Below are positions 35,322 through 43,835 of a DNA stretch of 64,000 bases, in pieces. A program made the position numbers and the translations under genes. The notes below the pieces were generated by a model, which was given only the letters and a program-made list of their open reading frames with translations, was not told where the DNA came from and ran no database searches. Location of the stretch: contig JAYFQV010000006.1 in NCBI GenBank assembly GCA_034926605.1, positions 93,265-157,264 on the forward strand, read 5' to 3'. This stretch comes from CALXXL01 sp034926605 (GTDB taxonomy: Bacteria; Verrucomicrobiota; Lentisphaeria; Victivallales; Victivallaceae). Numbering within the stretch: position 1 is the stretch's first letter; each line of letters opens with the position of its first letter.

Positions 35322-36970
35322 TTTTTCGTTCCCACGTAATATTTGTCACAGAACTTCATGAGATTGGCCCATTCGCCGTCAGGAGGCGGCTGCTTCGACA
35401 TGAACACCGCGGTATCCCCGGCCTCCACCTCGGCGGCGGTCGCCGCTTCCGGAACATAGGTGCCCATATAGTAATTGGCCGCACCGGCCACGCTTTCGCG
35501 CGGCGCGATCAGCACCACCATGTCGTCACGCTCCGCCGCTTCGGCGAACAGCCCCCGCAAAGAGTTCTTACGGGACTGGTAAGACAGTCCTATCCCGCTT
35601 ATATTCGGATAGATCAGCGCGAATATCAACGCGAGATACACCAAAAGTTTCGCCTCCCTCCGCGGTTTGGCCAACTGCCACACCCGGAAAGTCATGACGA
35701 TCATCAGCGCCGCCGCCCAATAACGCCCCCAGCCCGGAAGCTCCAGCCAGACGCCGAGCACCACGAAAGTTATGGGAACGATGAGCCCGAGCGCAAATAT
35801 GACATAGAATGACACCCGCATTATCATATCGTTGACCCACTGGGAGAACTGCACGATCTTGCCCTCCGCGAACATCCCGATCATCGCGCCGGTAAGCAGC
35901 GTTGCCGGCGCATACAGCGGCAGCAGATACACCTGCCGTTTGGCGGCCGAACAGGACAGCAGCAAAAGCGGAACCAGCAAGATGGAGAGCATATACAGAG
36001 AATCGCTGGAATGCTTCTTCCAGACCCGTTTCCCATGAAACCACAAAGCCAGCAGCAGAAACACCAGCCACGGCTGAAACAGCCCCGGCAATTTAATGAA
36101 ATAATAATAGAACGGCTCGCTGTGATCGGGGTTGATCCCGGAGAACCGGCCGAAGTTATTGTATATGAACATCGTCTTCAGCGCCTCGATTCCGGCTGAC
36201 CGATAGAGCAGCCAACCGTAGGCGGCAGGAATAAGCAACGCCAACAGCAACGCGAAGAACAACATCACATATCTCTCGATCCGAAAGTTGCGCTTTATGC
36301 AGTCGTCCACCACCATGAACACGCCTATGCCGGACAATATATACATGATGCCGGTCAGGTTCTTGGTCATGATCGCCCCGGAAAAACCGATCACCAGCAC
36401 CAGAAAGGACAACGGTCTTCGCTTTCGCTGCTCCTTGACCCCCCACGCGTAAAATCCACACCATGCCATGATGCAGAACATCGCCAGCAGCGTATCCACC
36501 GTGGCGGTCATCCCGGTACCGAAATACTGGCTGCTTGAAGCAAGGATAATGCCGGACAGAAACGCCGTAAACGGCGAATACTTCATCGACCTTATCAGAA
36601 AATAGATGAGGCAAGCTCCCGCCGCCGCCGCCAGCGCCGACGGCAATCTTGCGGCAAAATCGTTTACGCCAAACGCTTTGAACGACATTACCTGAAGCTG
36701 ATAATAAAGCGGCGGATATTCCAAAAACAGCTTGCCGTTCAATTTGGGCAGCCAGCTTTCGTGGGTTTCAAGCATCATCCGCGAAATACCGGCCACCCGC
36801 GTTTCGTCGCCGCCTTCCAGCTCAACGTATGAGGTGTTCCCGAGGAACATTATCCCCAAAAGCAGCAGCAGAAACCCCATATAACGCCACTCGGCATAAG
36901 TGCCGGTGGCTTCCGCCACCCGGCGGTAACTGCCGGCGAAAGCCGAGGTTTTAACTGGGGTCTCAGTCAT
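35318..36970 (-). CDS. arnT: Undecaprenyl phosphate-L-Ara4N transferase ArnT-like
   Basis: This 550-residue GT-C glycosyltransferase should transfer L-Ara4N from undecaprenyl phosphate to lipid A on the periplasmic face. It has 11-13 hydrophobic segments, the first-loop acidic motif YVELEGGDETRVAGISRMMLETHES followed by PKLNGKLFLEYPPLYYQLQ, and the ArnT/PMT pattern of short loops and a C-terminal soluble domain. Its length equals E. coli ArnT. A close PMT-type role is possible, but its position between arnA and arnD makes ArnT likely. It overlaps arnA by 8 nt. Confidence 0.88.
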   Translation of the reverse strand: MTETPVKTSAFAGSYRRVAEATGTYAEWRYMGFLLLLLGIMFLGNTSYVELEGGDETRVAGISRMMLETHESWLPKLNGKLFLEYPPLYYQLQVMSFKAFGVNDFAARLPSALAAAAGACLIYFLIRSMKYSPFTAFLSGIILASSSQYFGTGMTATVDTLLAMFCIMAWCGFYAWGVKEQRKRRPLSFLVLVIGFSGAIMTKNLTGIMYILSGIGVFMVVDDCIKRNFRIERYVMLFFALLLALLIPAAYGWLLYRSAGIEALKTMFIYNNFGRFSGINPDHSEPFYYYFIKLPGLFQPWLVFLLLALWFHGKRVWKKHSSDSLYMLSILLVPLLLLSCSAAKRQVYLLPLYAPATLLTGAMIGMFAEGKIVQFSQWVNDMIMRVSFYVIFALGLIVPITFVVLGVWLELPGWGRYWAAALMIVMTFRVWQLAKPRREAKLLVYLALIFALIYPNISGIGLSYQSRKNSLRGLFAEAAERDDMVVLIAPRESVAGAANYYMGTYVPEAATAAEVEAGDTAVFMSKQPPPDGEWANLMKFCDKYYVGTKK

Positions 36971-38963
36971 TGCTCAAGCCGAATTCCCCCGATTCGATTG
37001 CCTGGGTCAGGAAGAAGTCCAGCGTGGTTTCAGTGGATTCTTCCAGCGTAATGTGCGGCTCCCAGTTCAGAATCTTCTTGGCATTTTCAATGCTGGGCTT
37101 GCGATGCTGGACATCCTGATAGCCTTTGCCGTAGAACGCTCCGGACTCCACCACCAGATACCCGGCGAACGGCGGAAACTTGCCGCGCAGCGGGTGCTGT
37201 TCGAACTTCTCCACCAGCACCTCCGCCATACGCTTGACCGAAGCCTCGTTGTCCGGGTTGCCGATATTGATGATCTTGCCGTCGCAGCAGCCATTCTCGT
37301 TTTCAATGATGCGGTAAAGCGCCTCCACCGCCTCGGCGACGTCCACAAAACAGCGCTTCTGTTCACCACCGTCGATCAGCTGGATCGGCGAGCCCTGCAC
37401 CAGATTAAGGATCATCTGGGTGATCGCGCGGGATGAACCGATACGCGCTGACATCAGACTGTCCAGCCGCGGCCCGATCCAGTTGAACGGGCGGAACAGC
37501 GTGAACTTCAGTCCGGCCTGTGCGCCGTAGGCCCATATCACGCGGTCCATCATCTGCTTGCTGCAGGAATATATCCAGCGCTGCATGCAGATCGGCCCGG
37601 TGATCAGATTGGAAGTTTCCTCGTTGAAATTTTCATCGGTGCACATTCCGTAGACCTCGCTGGTGGAGGGGAACAGGATGCGCTTGTTATGCTTGACGCA
37701 GTAACGCACGATCTTGAGGTTTTCCTCGAAGTCGAGCTGAAACACCCGAAGCGGATTGCGGGTGTATTCGATCGGAGTGGCAACCGCCACCAGAGGAAGC
37801 ACCACGTCGCACTTGCGCACATGGTATTCGATCCACTCGGCGTTGATGGTGACGTCACCCTCGAAGAAGTGAAAGTCGGGGTGATCCATCAGATGGCTGA
37901 CGTAGTCGGAACGCAGATCCATGCCGTAGACGTCATATTTCCCGGACTGGAGCAACCGGTCGGAAATATGGCTGCCGATGAAGCCGTTGACGCCGAGAAT
38001 CAGCACGCTCTTGCGGCGGTTTTTCTCGCGCAGGACTTTGAGATTGCCGGTGAACACCATGTTCTTGACGATGCGGCCGTCGGAGGCGAACTGGGCGCCG
38101 GAGGTAAAGACACCGTTCTCCCATTGGGCGGAAAGCACCTTCACCGCCCCCTCGCCGCAAGCGATGGTAAGCGGATCGGCGCTGATTATCTGTCCGGGAG
38201 TCACGCCGGCCGGGGCCGGAACCACCTCGACGCTCCAGATGAAGGCCTTGCGGTCGCCCATGAACGTGAACGCGCCCGGATAAGGGCGGGTCACCGAACG
38301 GATCAGGTTGCGGACCGCCGTGGCGGATTTGGTCCAGTCTATCTCGCCGTCGGCCGGCTTGCGTCCGCCGAAGTAGGTGGCCTTGGACGCGTCCTGCGGT
38401 GTGCGGGGAGCACGGCCTTCCTTCAACAACGGCAGAGCATAGTCAAGAGCTTCGCGCGCAGACTTGACGGCCTTGGAAAACACCGTCTTTATGTCGTCCG
38501 AGTCGAGAATATCGAATTTGCGCTGAGCCACGATGTCGCCGGCGTCCGGCTTGACCGTCATGGCATGCAGAGTCACTCCGGCCTCTTTTTCGCCGTTGAT
38601 CAGCGCCCAGTTCAGCGGAACCCGGCCGCGATATTTCGGCAACAGCGACCCGTGCAGATTGAACGCCCCCTGCGGAGCCAGTTCAAGAATGTCCTGCTTG
38701 AGCATTTCGCGGAAGTAGAACGAAAAGATCATGTCCGGCTTCATCGCCTTGATGCGCTCCACCCAGACCGGATGGTTAACCGTTTCCGGCGCGAACACCG
38801 GAATGCCTTTGGAACAGGCCAGTTCCGCCACCGACGCGAACCAGATGTTTTCTTTCGGGTTGTCCTTATGGGTGAACACCGCCGAAATGTTGTAGCCGTT
38901 GGCGAGCAGCGCTTCGATCCCCTCGCAGCCGATATTGTGGTAAGCGAAAACGACGCAATTCAT
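36963..38963 (-). CDS. arnA: Bifunctional UDP-GlcA decarboxylase / UDP-L-Ara4N formyltransferase ArnA
   Basis: This 666-residue fusion makes UDP-Ara4FN. The N-terminal formyltransferase (1-305) has FNLHGSLLPKYRGRVPLNWALINGE and the DAGDIV segment. The C-terminal short-chain-type decarboxylase (from about 313) begins with GVNGFIGSHI, has STSEVYGM, the SCSKQMMDR helix with the catalytic Tyr/Lys-type site, and FRPFNWIGPRLD. The length matches E. coli ArnA (660). An AAAGGA site precedes the ATG and a promoter is upstream. It heads the operon arnA-arnT-arnD-mnmA-rlmH. arnB and arnC, needed for the whole pathway, are not in the window. Confidence 0.95.
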   Translation of the reverse strand: MNCVVFAYHNIGCEGIEALLANGYNISAVFTHKDNPKENIWFASVAELACSKGIPVFAPETVNHPVWVERIKAMKPDMIFSFYFREMLKQDILELAPQGAFNLHGSLLPKYRGRVPLNWALINGEKEAGVTLHAMTVKPDAGDIVAQRKFDILDSDDIKTVFSKAVKSAREALDYALPLLKEGRAPRTPQDASKATYFGGRKPADGEIDWTKSATAVRNLIRSVTRPYPGAFTFMGDRKAFIWSVEVVPAPAGVTPGQIISADPLTIACGEGAVKVLSAQWENGVFTSGAQFASDGRIVKNMVFTGNLKVLREKNRRKSVLILGVNGFIGSHISDRLLQSGKYDVYGMDLRSDYVSHLMDHPDFHFFEGDVTINAEWIEYHVRKCDVVLPLVAVATPIEYTRNPLRVFQLDFEENLKIVRYCVKHNKRILFPSTSEVYGMCTDENFNEETSNLITGPICMQRWIYSCSKQMMDRVIWAYGAQAGLKFTLFRPFNWIGPRLDSLMSARIGSSRAITQMILNLVQGSPIQLIDGGEQKRCFVDVAEAVEALYRIIENENGCCDGKIINIGNPDNEASVKRMAEVLVEKFEQHPLRGKFPPFAGYLVVESGAFYGKGYQDVQHRKPSIENAKKILNWEPHITLEESTETTLDFFLTQAIESGEFGLSND

Positions 38964-39013
38964 GATCCGGACGTTCCTTTCAATATTGTGCGAATTGTCA
39001 CTAAAGTCACATT

Positions 39014-39041
39014 ACTATAGCATTTACGCCCCTTTTTTCCA
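39014..39041 (-). promoter_or_regulatory. Promoter of the arn operon
   Basis: On the minus strand TGGAAA (39041-39036) and TATAGT (39019-39014) are 16 nt apart, 50 nt before the arnA ATG. Confidence 0.5.
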
Positions 39042-39050
39042 GTCCGGCGC

Positions 39051-39078
39051 TTGCTTTTTCCGGTTAAGAATATACATT
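39051..39078 (+). promoter_or_regulatory. Candidate promoter for eda
   Basis: TTGCTT at 39051-39056 and TACATT at 39073-39078 are 16 nt apart, 33 nt before the eda ATG. The two divergent -35 boxes (this and arnA) are only 9 nt apart. Confidence 0.4.
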
Positions 39079-39111
39079 TCTTGGTGAAATTAATCAATGA
39101 GGTGTTGCAAA

Positions 39112-39744
39112 ATGAATGAATTTATGGAAGCCAACCGCTCCCTTGCGGCTGAGCTTGCAAAACTGAAAGTGGTTCCGGTGCTGGTGCTCGAAAGCGTGGA
39201 GGAGGGCCTGAAAATCGGGCGCATCCTGATGGACAACGGTCTGCCCGGAGCGGAAGTGACATTCCGTACCCCGGCGGCGGCCGATGCGATCCGCGCGATG
39301 TCCGAGGCATACCCGGATATGATAGTCGGCGCCGGAACGGTGCTGGACGAAAAGTCGCTCGGTGCGGCGGCGGCGGCAGGCGCACGCTTCGCGGTGGCTC
39401 CCGGATTCAATCCGAAAGTAGTGGCGGCGGCCAGGGAACGCGGCATGGCGTTCGCCCCCGGCGTGGCCACACCGTCGGAACTTGAGGCCGCATATGAAGC
39501 CGGTTGCCAGTTCCTGAAATTCTTCCCGGCCGAGCAGCTCGGCGGGATAAAAATGTTAAAATCGATGGCGGCCCCCTATCTCCACCTCGGAATAAAATTC
39601 ATGCCCACCGGCGGGGTGACCCGCGAAAACGCCGCGGAATATCTGGCGTTCAAGGCGGTGGCGGCGGTCGGCGGAACCTGGCTGGCCAAGGCCCCGGATG
39701 TGGCGCTGGCGGTACGCGAAGCGGCAAAATTGCAGGAGGCCTGA
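39112..39744 (+). CDS. eda: KDPG/KHG aldolase
   Basis: This 210-residue class I aldolase cleaves 2-keto-3-deoxy-6-phosphogluconate to pyruvate and glyceraldehyde-3-phosphate, the last step of the Entner-Doudoroff route. The catalytic Glu48 is in GAEVTFRT, the Schiff-base Lys126 in LKFFPAEQLGG, and VGAGTVLD and PGVATPSE are typical. ATG 39112 is preferred because GAGG lies 7 nt upstream; the earlier TTG lacks one. The kinase gene that makes its substrate follows after 1 nt, which forms a two-gene uronate/KDG catabolic unit. Confidence 0.96.
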   Translation: MNEFMEANRSLAAELAKLKVVPVLVLESVEEGLKIGRILMDNGLPGAEVTFRTPAAADAIRAMSEAYPDMIVGAGTVLDEKSLGAAAAAGARFAVAPGFNPKVVAAARERGMAFAPGVATPSELEAAYEAGCQFLKFFPAEQLGGIKMLKSMAAPYLHLGIKFMPTGGVTRENAAEYLAFKAVAAVGGTWLAKAPDVALAVREAAKLQEA

Positions 39745-39745
39745 A

Positions 39746-40840
39746 ATGCTCGATTATAAAAACCAAAAAGATTGCAGATACGATATTCTATCGCTGGGCG
39801 AGGTAATGCTGAGGCTGGATCCGGGTGAAGGCCGCATTCATACCGCCCGCAGTTTCACGGTGTGGGAAGGCGGCGGCGAGTACAACGTTGCACGCGGCCT
39901 GCGCCGCTGCTTCGGCCTGCGCGCCGGAGTGGTCACCAGTCTGGCGGACAATCCGGTGGGACGGCTGGTGGAGGACTTCATCCTCCAGGGCGGCGTGGAC
40001 GCTTCGCTTATCAAATGGGTTCCCTATGACGGAGTGGGGCGCGAAGTCCGCAACGGGCTTAATTTCACCGAGCGCGGTTTCGGCGTGCGTGCCGCCCGCG
40101 GCTGCTCCGACCGCGGTAATACCGCGGTGTCGCAACTCAAAGCCGGCGACATCGACTGGGAATACATCTTCGGCACGCTTGGCGTCCGCCATCTTCATAC
40201 CGGCGGTATTTTCGCCGCGCTTTCTGAAACCACGCCCGAAGTGGTGATCGAAGCCCTGAAGACCGCGAAGAAATATGGCACTCTCACCAGCTACGACCTG
40301 AATTTCCGGCCATCACTGTGGAAAGCGGTCGGCGGCAAGGAACGCGCACGAGAGGTAAACTGCGAGATCGCCAGATACGTTGACGTGATGATCGGCAACG
40401 AGGAAGATTTCACCGCGTGTCTCGGCCTGGAAGTCGCCGGGACCGACGAGAACCTGAGCGCCCTTCCGGTGGATGGTTTCAAGGCAATGATCCGCGAGGC
40501 GGTAAAAGCATATCCCAACTTCAAGACGGTGGCCACCACGCTGCGCGCGGTCAAAACCGCCACCGTGAACGACTGGGGCGCGATCGCCTGGGCCAACGGT
40601 GAGTTCGCCGAAGCGATGCCCCGCCCCGGTCTTGAGATTCTCGACCGGGTCGGCGGCGGCGACAGCTTCGCCTCCGGGCTCATCTACGGACTGCTCTCCG
40701 GGTGGAACCTTGAAAAAGCGGTAAACTGCGGCGCCGCCCACGGCGCGCTGGCGATGACCACCCCGGGCGATACCTCCATGGCGACCATCGAAGAGGTGGA
40801 AAAGCTGATGAAAGGCAGTTCCGCCCGGGTCGACCGCTGA
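39746..40840 (+). CDS. kdgK: 2-keto-3-deoxygluconate kinase-like PfkB sugar kinase
   Basis: This 364-residue PfkB/ribokinase-family kinase should phosphorylate KDG to KDPG with ATP. It has the N-terminal GEVMLRLDPGEG, the WEGGGEYNVARGL glycine loop, and PfkB signature 2 with the catalytic base D306 in RVGGGDSFASGLIYG. Assignment to KDG kinase rests on eda lying 1 nt upstream; a fructokinase-like specificity is the alternative. An AGGAGG site overlaps the eda end, so the pair should be co-expressed. It is longer than typical KdgK (about 310-340), with the extra length in the middle. Confidence 0.82.
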   Translation: MLDYKNQKDCRYDILSLGEVMLRLDPGEGRIHTARSFTVWEGGGEYNVARGLRRCFGLRAGVVTSLADNPVGRLVEDFILQGGVDASLIKWVPYDGVGREVRNGLNFTERGFGVRAARGCSDRGNTAVSQLKAGDIDWEYIFGTLGVRHLHTGGIFAALSETTPEVVIEALKTAKKYGTLTSYDLNFRPSLWKAVGGKERAREVNCEIARYVDVMIGNEEDFTACLGLEVAGTDENLSALPVDGFKAMIREAVKAYPNFKTVATTLRAVKTATVNDWGAIAWANGEFAEAMPRPGLEILDRVGGGDSFASGLIYGLLSGWNLEKAVNCGAAHGALAMTTPGDTSMATIEEVEKLMKGSSARVDR

Positions 40841-40900
40841 CCGCCATATGCACCGGCCGCGCCGGATATGATAATTTTTCGCATAAATCCATGTGAAAAG

Positions 40901-40928
40901 TTGAAAAAACGCGGGCCGGTGCTATTTT
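40901..40928 (+). promoter_or_regulatory. Promoter for the FAD oxidoreductase gene
   Basis: TTGAAA at 40901-40906 and TATTTT at 40923-40928 are 16 nt apart. The ATG with GAGGTT is 22 nt past the -10 box. Confidence 0.55.
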
Positions 40929-40950
40929 TTCCTCCAAAAGAGGAGGTTCC

Positions 40951-42084
40951 ATGAGAATGTTGATCCTGGGCGCCGGAAGCGCCGGATTCGAAGCGGCATG
41001 CGAACTGCGCCGCCTATCGCCGGATGTTGAGATAACGCTGATTTCCGGCGAAAATTTTCTGCCGTACCGCCGCCCGGCGTTGACCCGACTGCTCGCCGCC
41101 GAAGTTCCGGACAACCAGTTCTACCTCAAGCCGGAAAGCTTTTACGCGGAAAACCGGATAGGTCTGCATACCGGCGTTACCATAGCCGCCCTAAACCGCA
41201 CCTCTCATACCGCCATAGCGGTTTCCGGGGAGGTCTTCAAATATGACCGCCTGCTGCTGGCGCTGGGCGCATCTCCCCGAGTGCTTGCGGTACCGGGATG
41301 CGATGCGCCGTATGTGTTCAAAGGACGCACCCGCAGCGACTTCGATTCCCTTCTCACATACCTGTCCAGTACCGGCGCCGCCTCGGTGGCGGTGATCGGT
41401 GGCGGATTGCTCGGGCTGGAATTCGCGGACGCGCTGCTTGGACGCAGACTGAAAGTTTCCATCGTTGAGCAGGCCCACTGCATCCTGCCGCGCCAACTGG
41501 ACCCCGAAGCCGCGGCCAGATTCGGAGAAATCGTTGCCGGCGCCGGTGTAACCGCCCGTTACGGGGCCAGACTGGAAGGCATCGAACCGAAGCGCATCGT
41601 GCTGACAAACGGCGAGTCCATACCGGCCGATGCCGCCATCTTCGCGGCCGGAGCCATCCCCAACACCGCCCTCGCCCGAGATGCGGGGTTGGCGGTAAAT
41701 CACGGAATAGTAACCGACGCAAAATTGTCCACCGCCGACACCGATGTGTTCGCCGCCGGAGATTGCGCCGAAATCGACGGCGCGGTATCCGGACTGTGGG
41801 CTCCGGCCAAGGAACAGGGAAAAGTCGCCGCCGCCAACATGCTCGGTAATCACCTCGAATACACGGCGGCGGCCGCCGAGGCGCGATTCGCCGGATTCGG
41901 CACCAAAATATTCTCGGCGGGCGAAGTGAACGCCGCCGGAGACGATATTACGCGCGAGATCGCTCGCGACGGCGCAAACTACCGGGCGCTGACCCGGCAC
42001 GGCGGAAAACTTGTGGGAGTGCTGCTCCTAGGGGATGTCTCCGCCGCGCCGAAGTTGTCAGCCGAACTACACCTTGAGTTCTAG
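40951..42084 (+). CDS. FAD/NAD(P)-dependent oxidoreductase (rubredoxin reductase-like)
   Basis: This 377-residue flavoprotein has FAD-binding ILGAGSAGFEAA at 5-16, an NAD(P)-binding Rossmann motif VIGGGLLGLEFADALLG at about 148-164, and the second FAD motif ADTDVFAAGDCAEI at about 264. This domain order matches pyridine nucleotide-disulphide reductase class II (rubredoxin/NADH oxidase/nitrite reductase-like), without a redox CxxC. It probably moves electrons from NAD(P)H to a small carrier protein; the partner is not in the window. The C-terminal 18 bases overlap the convergent frameshifted gene. Confidence 0.88.
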   Translation: MRMLILGAGSAGFEAACELRRLSPDVEITLISGENFLPYRRPALTRLLAAEVPDNQFYLKPESFYAENRIGLHTGVTIAALNRTSHTAIAVSGEVFKYDRLLLALGASPRVLAVPGCDAPYVFKGRTRSDFDSLLTYLSSTGAASVAVIGGGLLGLEFADALLGRRLKVSIVEQAHCILPRQLDPEAAARFGEIVAGAGVTARYGARLEGIEPKRIVLTNGESIPADAAIFAAGAIPNTALARDAGLAVNHGIVTDAKLSTADTDVFAAGDCAEIDGAVSGLWAPAKEQGKVAAANMLGNHLEYTAAAAEARFAGFGTKIFSAGEVNAAGDDITREIARDGANYRALTRHGGKLVGVLLLGDVSAAPKLSAELHLEF

Positions 42085-42613
42085 CCCATCATAATTGATC
42101 ACAACCTGATAGTTCATGCCTCGATAGGAGAATTCATCGCCTATGGCTACGGTGTTGATCCGCTTGTCGCCGTCCCAGAAATTTACTACGGCCTCCTCAA
42201 AAATGGAGGGATCGTCACAATAAACCAGCTGATGGGTTGCAAAATCATTCGACGTGCGGATGTCCAGCTCACCGTCGCCGCAAAAAGTGACCCCCTCAAG
42301 CGTGCCACACGGGGTGCCCCCTTCCCACCCGGCATAAAACGCCAGGTGAGAGGCGCTGGCTCCGAAGATCGTCACGTCGGTAGCGCCCGGCAATAGCCAC
42401 ACTCACATAACCGGCCTCACCACCGGAAATATGCAGCGATGGGTGATCCCCGTACCAGTCGGTCGCCACAAGCCCCGCGCTCTCAACGACGGCATCCGGC
42501 AACACATACATCTCCGCGCCCTCGATAATCTGCGCGCTTTCCGCGACATCCCCCTCATACAAAAAGAAAGTCTCACCGCCGGAAATAACAATACTTGGAT
42601 AATAGTTCGACAT
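42067..42613 (-). pseudogene. AIDA-like surface repeat gene, frameshifted
   Basis: The first frame (42613 to about 42400) reads MSNYYPSIVISGGETFFLYEGDVAESAQIIEGAEMYVLPDAVVESAGLVATDWYGDHPSLHISGGEAGYVSV in short Gly-rich strands like AIDA-type autotransporter passenger repeats. At about 42395 the frame shifts and the second frame continues smoothly with WLLPGATDVTIFGASASHLAFYAG down to 42067, ending INYDGLELKV. Joined, the gene would encode about 180 residues: far too short for an autotransporter and lacking a signal peptide and beta-barrel. It could also be two overlapping genes, but the second has no ribosome site. It overlaps the convergent oxidoreductase gene by 18 nt. Confidence 0.6.
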
Positions 42614-42648
42614 TTTTAACCGATCCCCCGTCTTTATTGATATCCTAT

Positions 42649-42677
42649 ATTTTACAAAAAAATTCGACGGACGTCAA
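42649..42677 (-). promoter_or_regulatory. Candidate promoter for the AIDA-like gene
   Basis: On the minus strand TTGACG (42677-42672) and TAAAAT (42654-42649) are 17 nt apart, 35 nt before the start codon. It lies in the gap after the 58-residue gene. Confidence 0.55.
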
Positions 42678-42746
42678 TATGATGAGCAAAAAAACGCGGA
42701 AACTTGCGGTTGACTCGATTGTGGAACATACCGCCAACGAACAAGA

Positions 42747-42923
42747 TCACTCTTTGCAGCGGGGGCGCTTCTTTTTCTTGCGCCAGGCGGGAAGGCGCGA
42801 GGCCAGGATGGCCCACTCGTCGGTCTCGTCGTCGGTCTCGCGCCCGCACCGGGCGTCATTCATCGCCTCAAGGTCCAGTCGGTCCAGAAATTCCGAACGG
42901 TCGTCTTTGTCTTTTATCGCCAT
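42747..42923 (-). CDS. Small hydrophilic protein of unknown function
   Basis: This 58-residue charged protein (MAIKDKDDRSEFLDRLDLEAMNDARCGRETDDETDEWAILASRLPAWRKKKKRPRCKE) starts at ATG 42923 with GGAG 8 nt upstream; a longer frame to 42998 is hydrophobic and overlaps the terminator, so it is not used. Acidic helix first, then a Trp and a basic Lys/Arg tail. There is no signal peptide or known family. It lies between a terminator and the promoter of the frameshifted AIDA-like gene, in a set of small genes of unknown function. Confidence 0.5.
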   Translation of the reverse strand: MAIKDKDDRSEFLDRLDLEAMNDARCGRETDDETDEWAILASRLPAWRKKKKRPRCKE

Positions 42924-42950
42924 GAAAACTGCTCCAACCCAGAAAATCAA

Positions 42951-42987
42951 ACAAAAAGTCCCCGGGTGAAAAAAACACGCCGGGGAC
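42951..42987 (-). terminator. Terminator after the 97-residue small gene
   Basis: On the minus strand GTCCCCGG (42987-42980) pairs with CCGGGGAC (42965-42958) and is followed by TTTTT; a T-rich loop separates the arms. Confidence 0.8.
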
Positions 42988-43011
42988 ATAAGTATCAAGT
43001 ACCCAAATAAC

Positions 43012-43305
43012 TCACAATCTCAGGCAGCAATTCAATGTACGCAGCGCGGGACGCAAAAAACGCAACTTCGGGCACACCGGCCGTTCCGGCGTAAGGGTGT
43101 GAGCCGTCGGATAGGCTCTGTGGCTGCCCACGGAGATCGAGAAATCGCGCGAACACGGCATGAAGCTGTAATCGCGGGCTTCAAGCTCTCCCATTGCGGC
43201 AAACACCACGCTGGAAGTTTCATGAACCCACGTGGACAACGAAATCGAGACCTCTTCGGCCAGCAATCCGTTCTTGATCCACAGATGGTTCAAATATAAC
43301 TGCAT
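43012..43305 (-). CDS. Small protein of unknown function
   Basis: This 97-residue protein (MQLYLNHLWIKNGLLAEEVSISLSTWVHETSSVVFAAMGELEARDYSFMPC...) has a hydrophobic, non-cleaved-looking first 70 residues and a Leu/Arg-rich end. AAAGG precedes the ATG by 5-8 nt. It follows the 81-residue gene by 42 nt with no terminator between, so they are likely co-transcribed from the promoter at 43701-43729; a terminator follows it. No family is recognised. Confidence 0.5.
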   Translation of the reverse strand: MQLYLNHLWIKNGLLAEEVSISLSTWVHETSSVVFAAMGELEARDYSFMPCSRDFSISVGSHRAYPTAHTLTPERPVCPKLRFLRPALRTLNCCLRL

Positions 43306-43347
43306 ACGATACCTTTAATCCCTTACTTCTGGGAGTCTTGCCTCAAC

Positions 43348-43593
43348 TTACTTCTGCTGGGCATTCTCGTTCTTCTGAAGCACGCCGGCCTCGAGAAGCT
43401 TGTCGATCAGCTGCTGCATCGAGTTGAAAGCACCGAGGAAACCCTGCGGCGGCATGATGATGCGCTCGTTGACTTCCGGAACCGGAGCAGCGCCGTCAGC
43501 TTCGGGCTGAAGAGTCACGAAATCGAAGCGAACCATGCCGCCCGCAAAGTGAATCTGACCGATGCCATCCGCAAAAATTTCTTTCTTCGCCAT
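43348..43593 (-). CDS. Small conserved-looking protein of unknown function
   Basis: This 81-residue protein starts MAKKEIFADGIGQIHFAGGMVRFDFVTLQPEADGAAPVPEVNERIIMPPQGFLGAFNSMQQLIDKLLEAGVLQ. It has a strong AAAGGAG site 6 nt before the ATG and ordinary codon use, so it is very likely a real gene. A short beta-rich half is followed by a MPPQGFLGAF turn and an amphipathic helix, suggesting a small adaptor or regulatory protein. No family is recognised. It heads the unit of small genes from a strong promoter and a hairpin-containing leader. Confidence 0.75.
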   Translation of the reverse strand: MAKKEIFADGIGQIHFAGGMVRFDFVTLQPEADGAAPVPEVNERIIMPPQGFLGAFNSMQQLIDKLLEAGVLQKNENAQQK

Positions 43594-43627
43594 TTTGAAA
43601 CTCCTTTTTTATTTGGGTTTATTTTGA

Positions 43628-43658
43628 CGGCCGCACAAATGGCTTCATGCGGCCGCGC
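43628..43658 (-). promoter_or_regulatory. Hairpin in the 5' leader of the 81-residue gene
   Basis: A GCGGCCGCA arm pairs with TGCGGCCGT across a 13-nt loop in the roughly 100-nt leader. No T run follows, so it is not a simple terminator; it may stabilise or regulate the transcript. Confidence 0.5.
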
Positions 43659-43700
43659 CTGAGACATTCAACACTGGCCATTTTCCCGGCCGATGATGTT

Positions 43701-43729
43701 ATAATAACCTTGCCTTCCGGTTTAGTCAA
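43701..43729 (-). promoter_or_regulatory. Promoter for the small-gene unit
   Basis: On the minus strand TTGACT (43729-43724) and TATTAT (43706-43701) are 17 nt apart. Confidence 0.65.
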
Positions 43730-43778
43730 GGCCCTCTTGCTTTTTTTTCGCCTTTTTTTTAAGCCGTCACGTACAGGC

Positions 43779-43806
43779 TTGCTTTAACCGCCCGCGGTAT
43801 TATATT
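43779..43806 (+). promoter_or_regulatory. Promoter for the DUF4434 gene
   Basis: TTGCTT at 43779-43784 and TATATT at 43801-43806 are 16 nt apart; the ATG is 29 nt past the -10 box with AAAGGA between. Confidence 0.55.
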
Positions 43807-43835
43807 AATAGAAACACAATAGAAAGGATGCTGTC

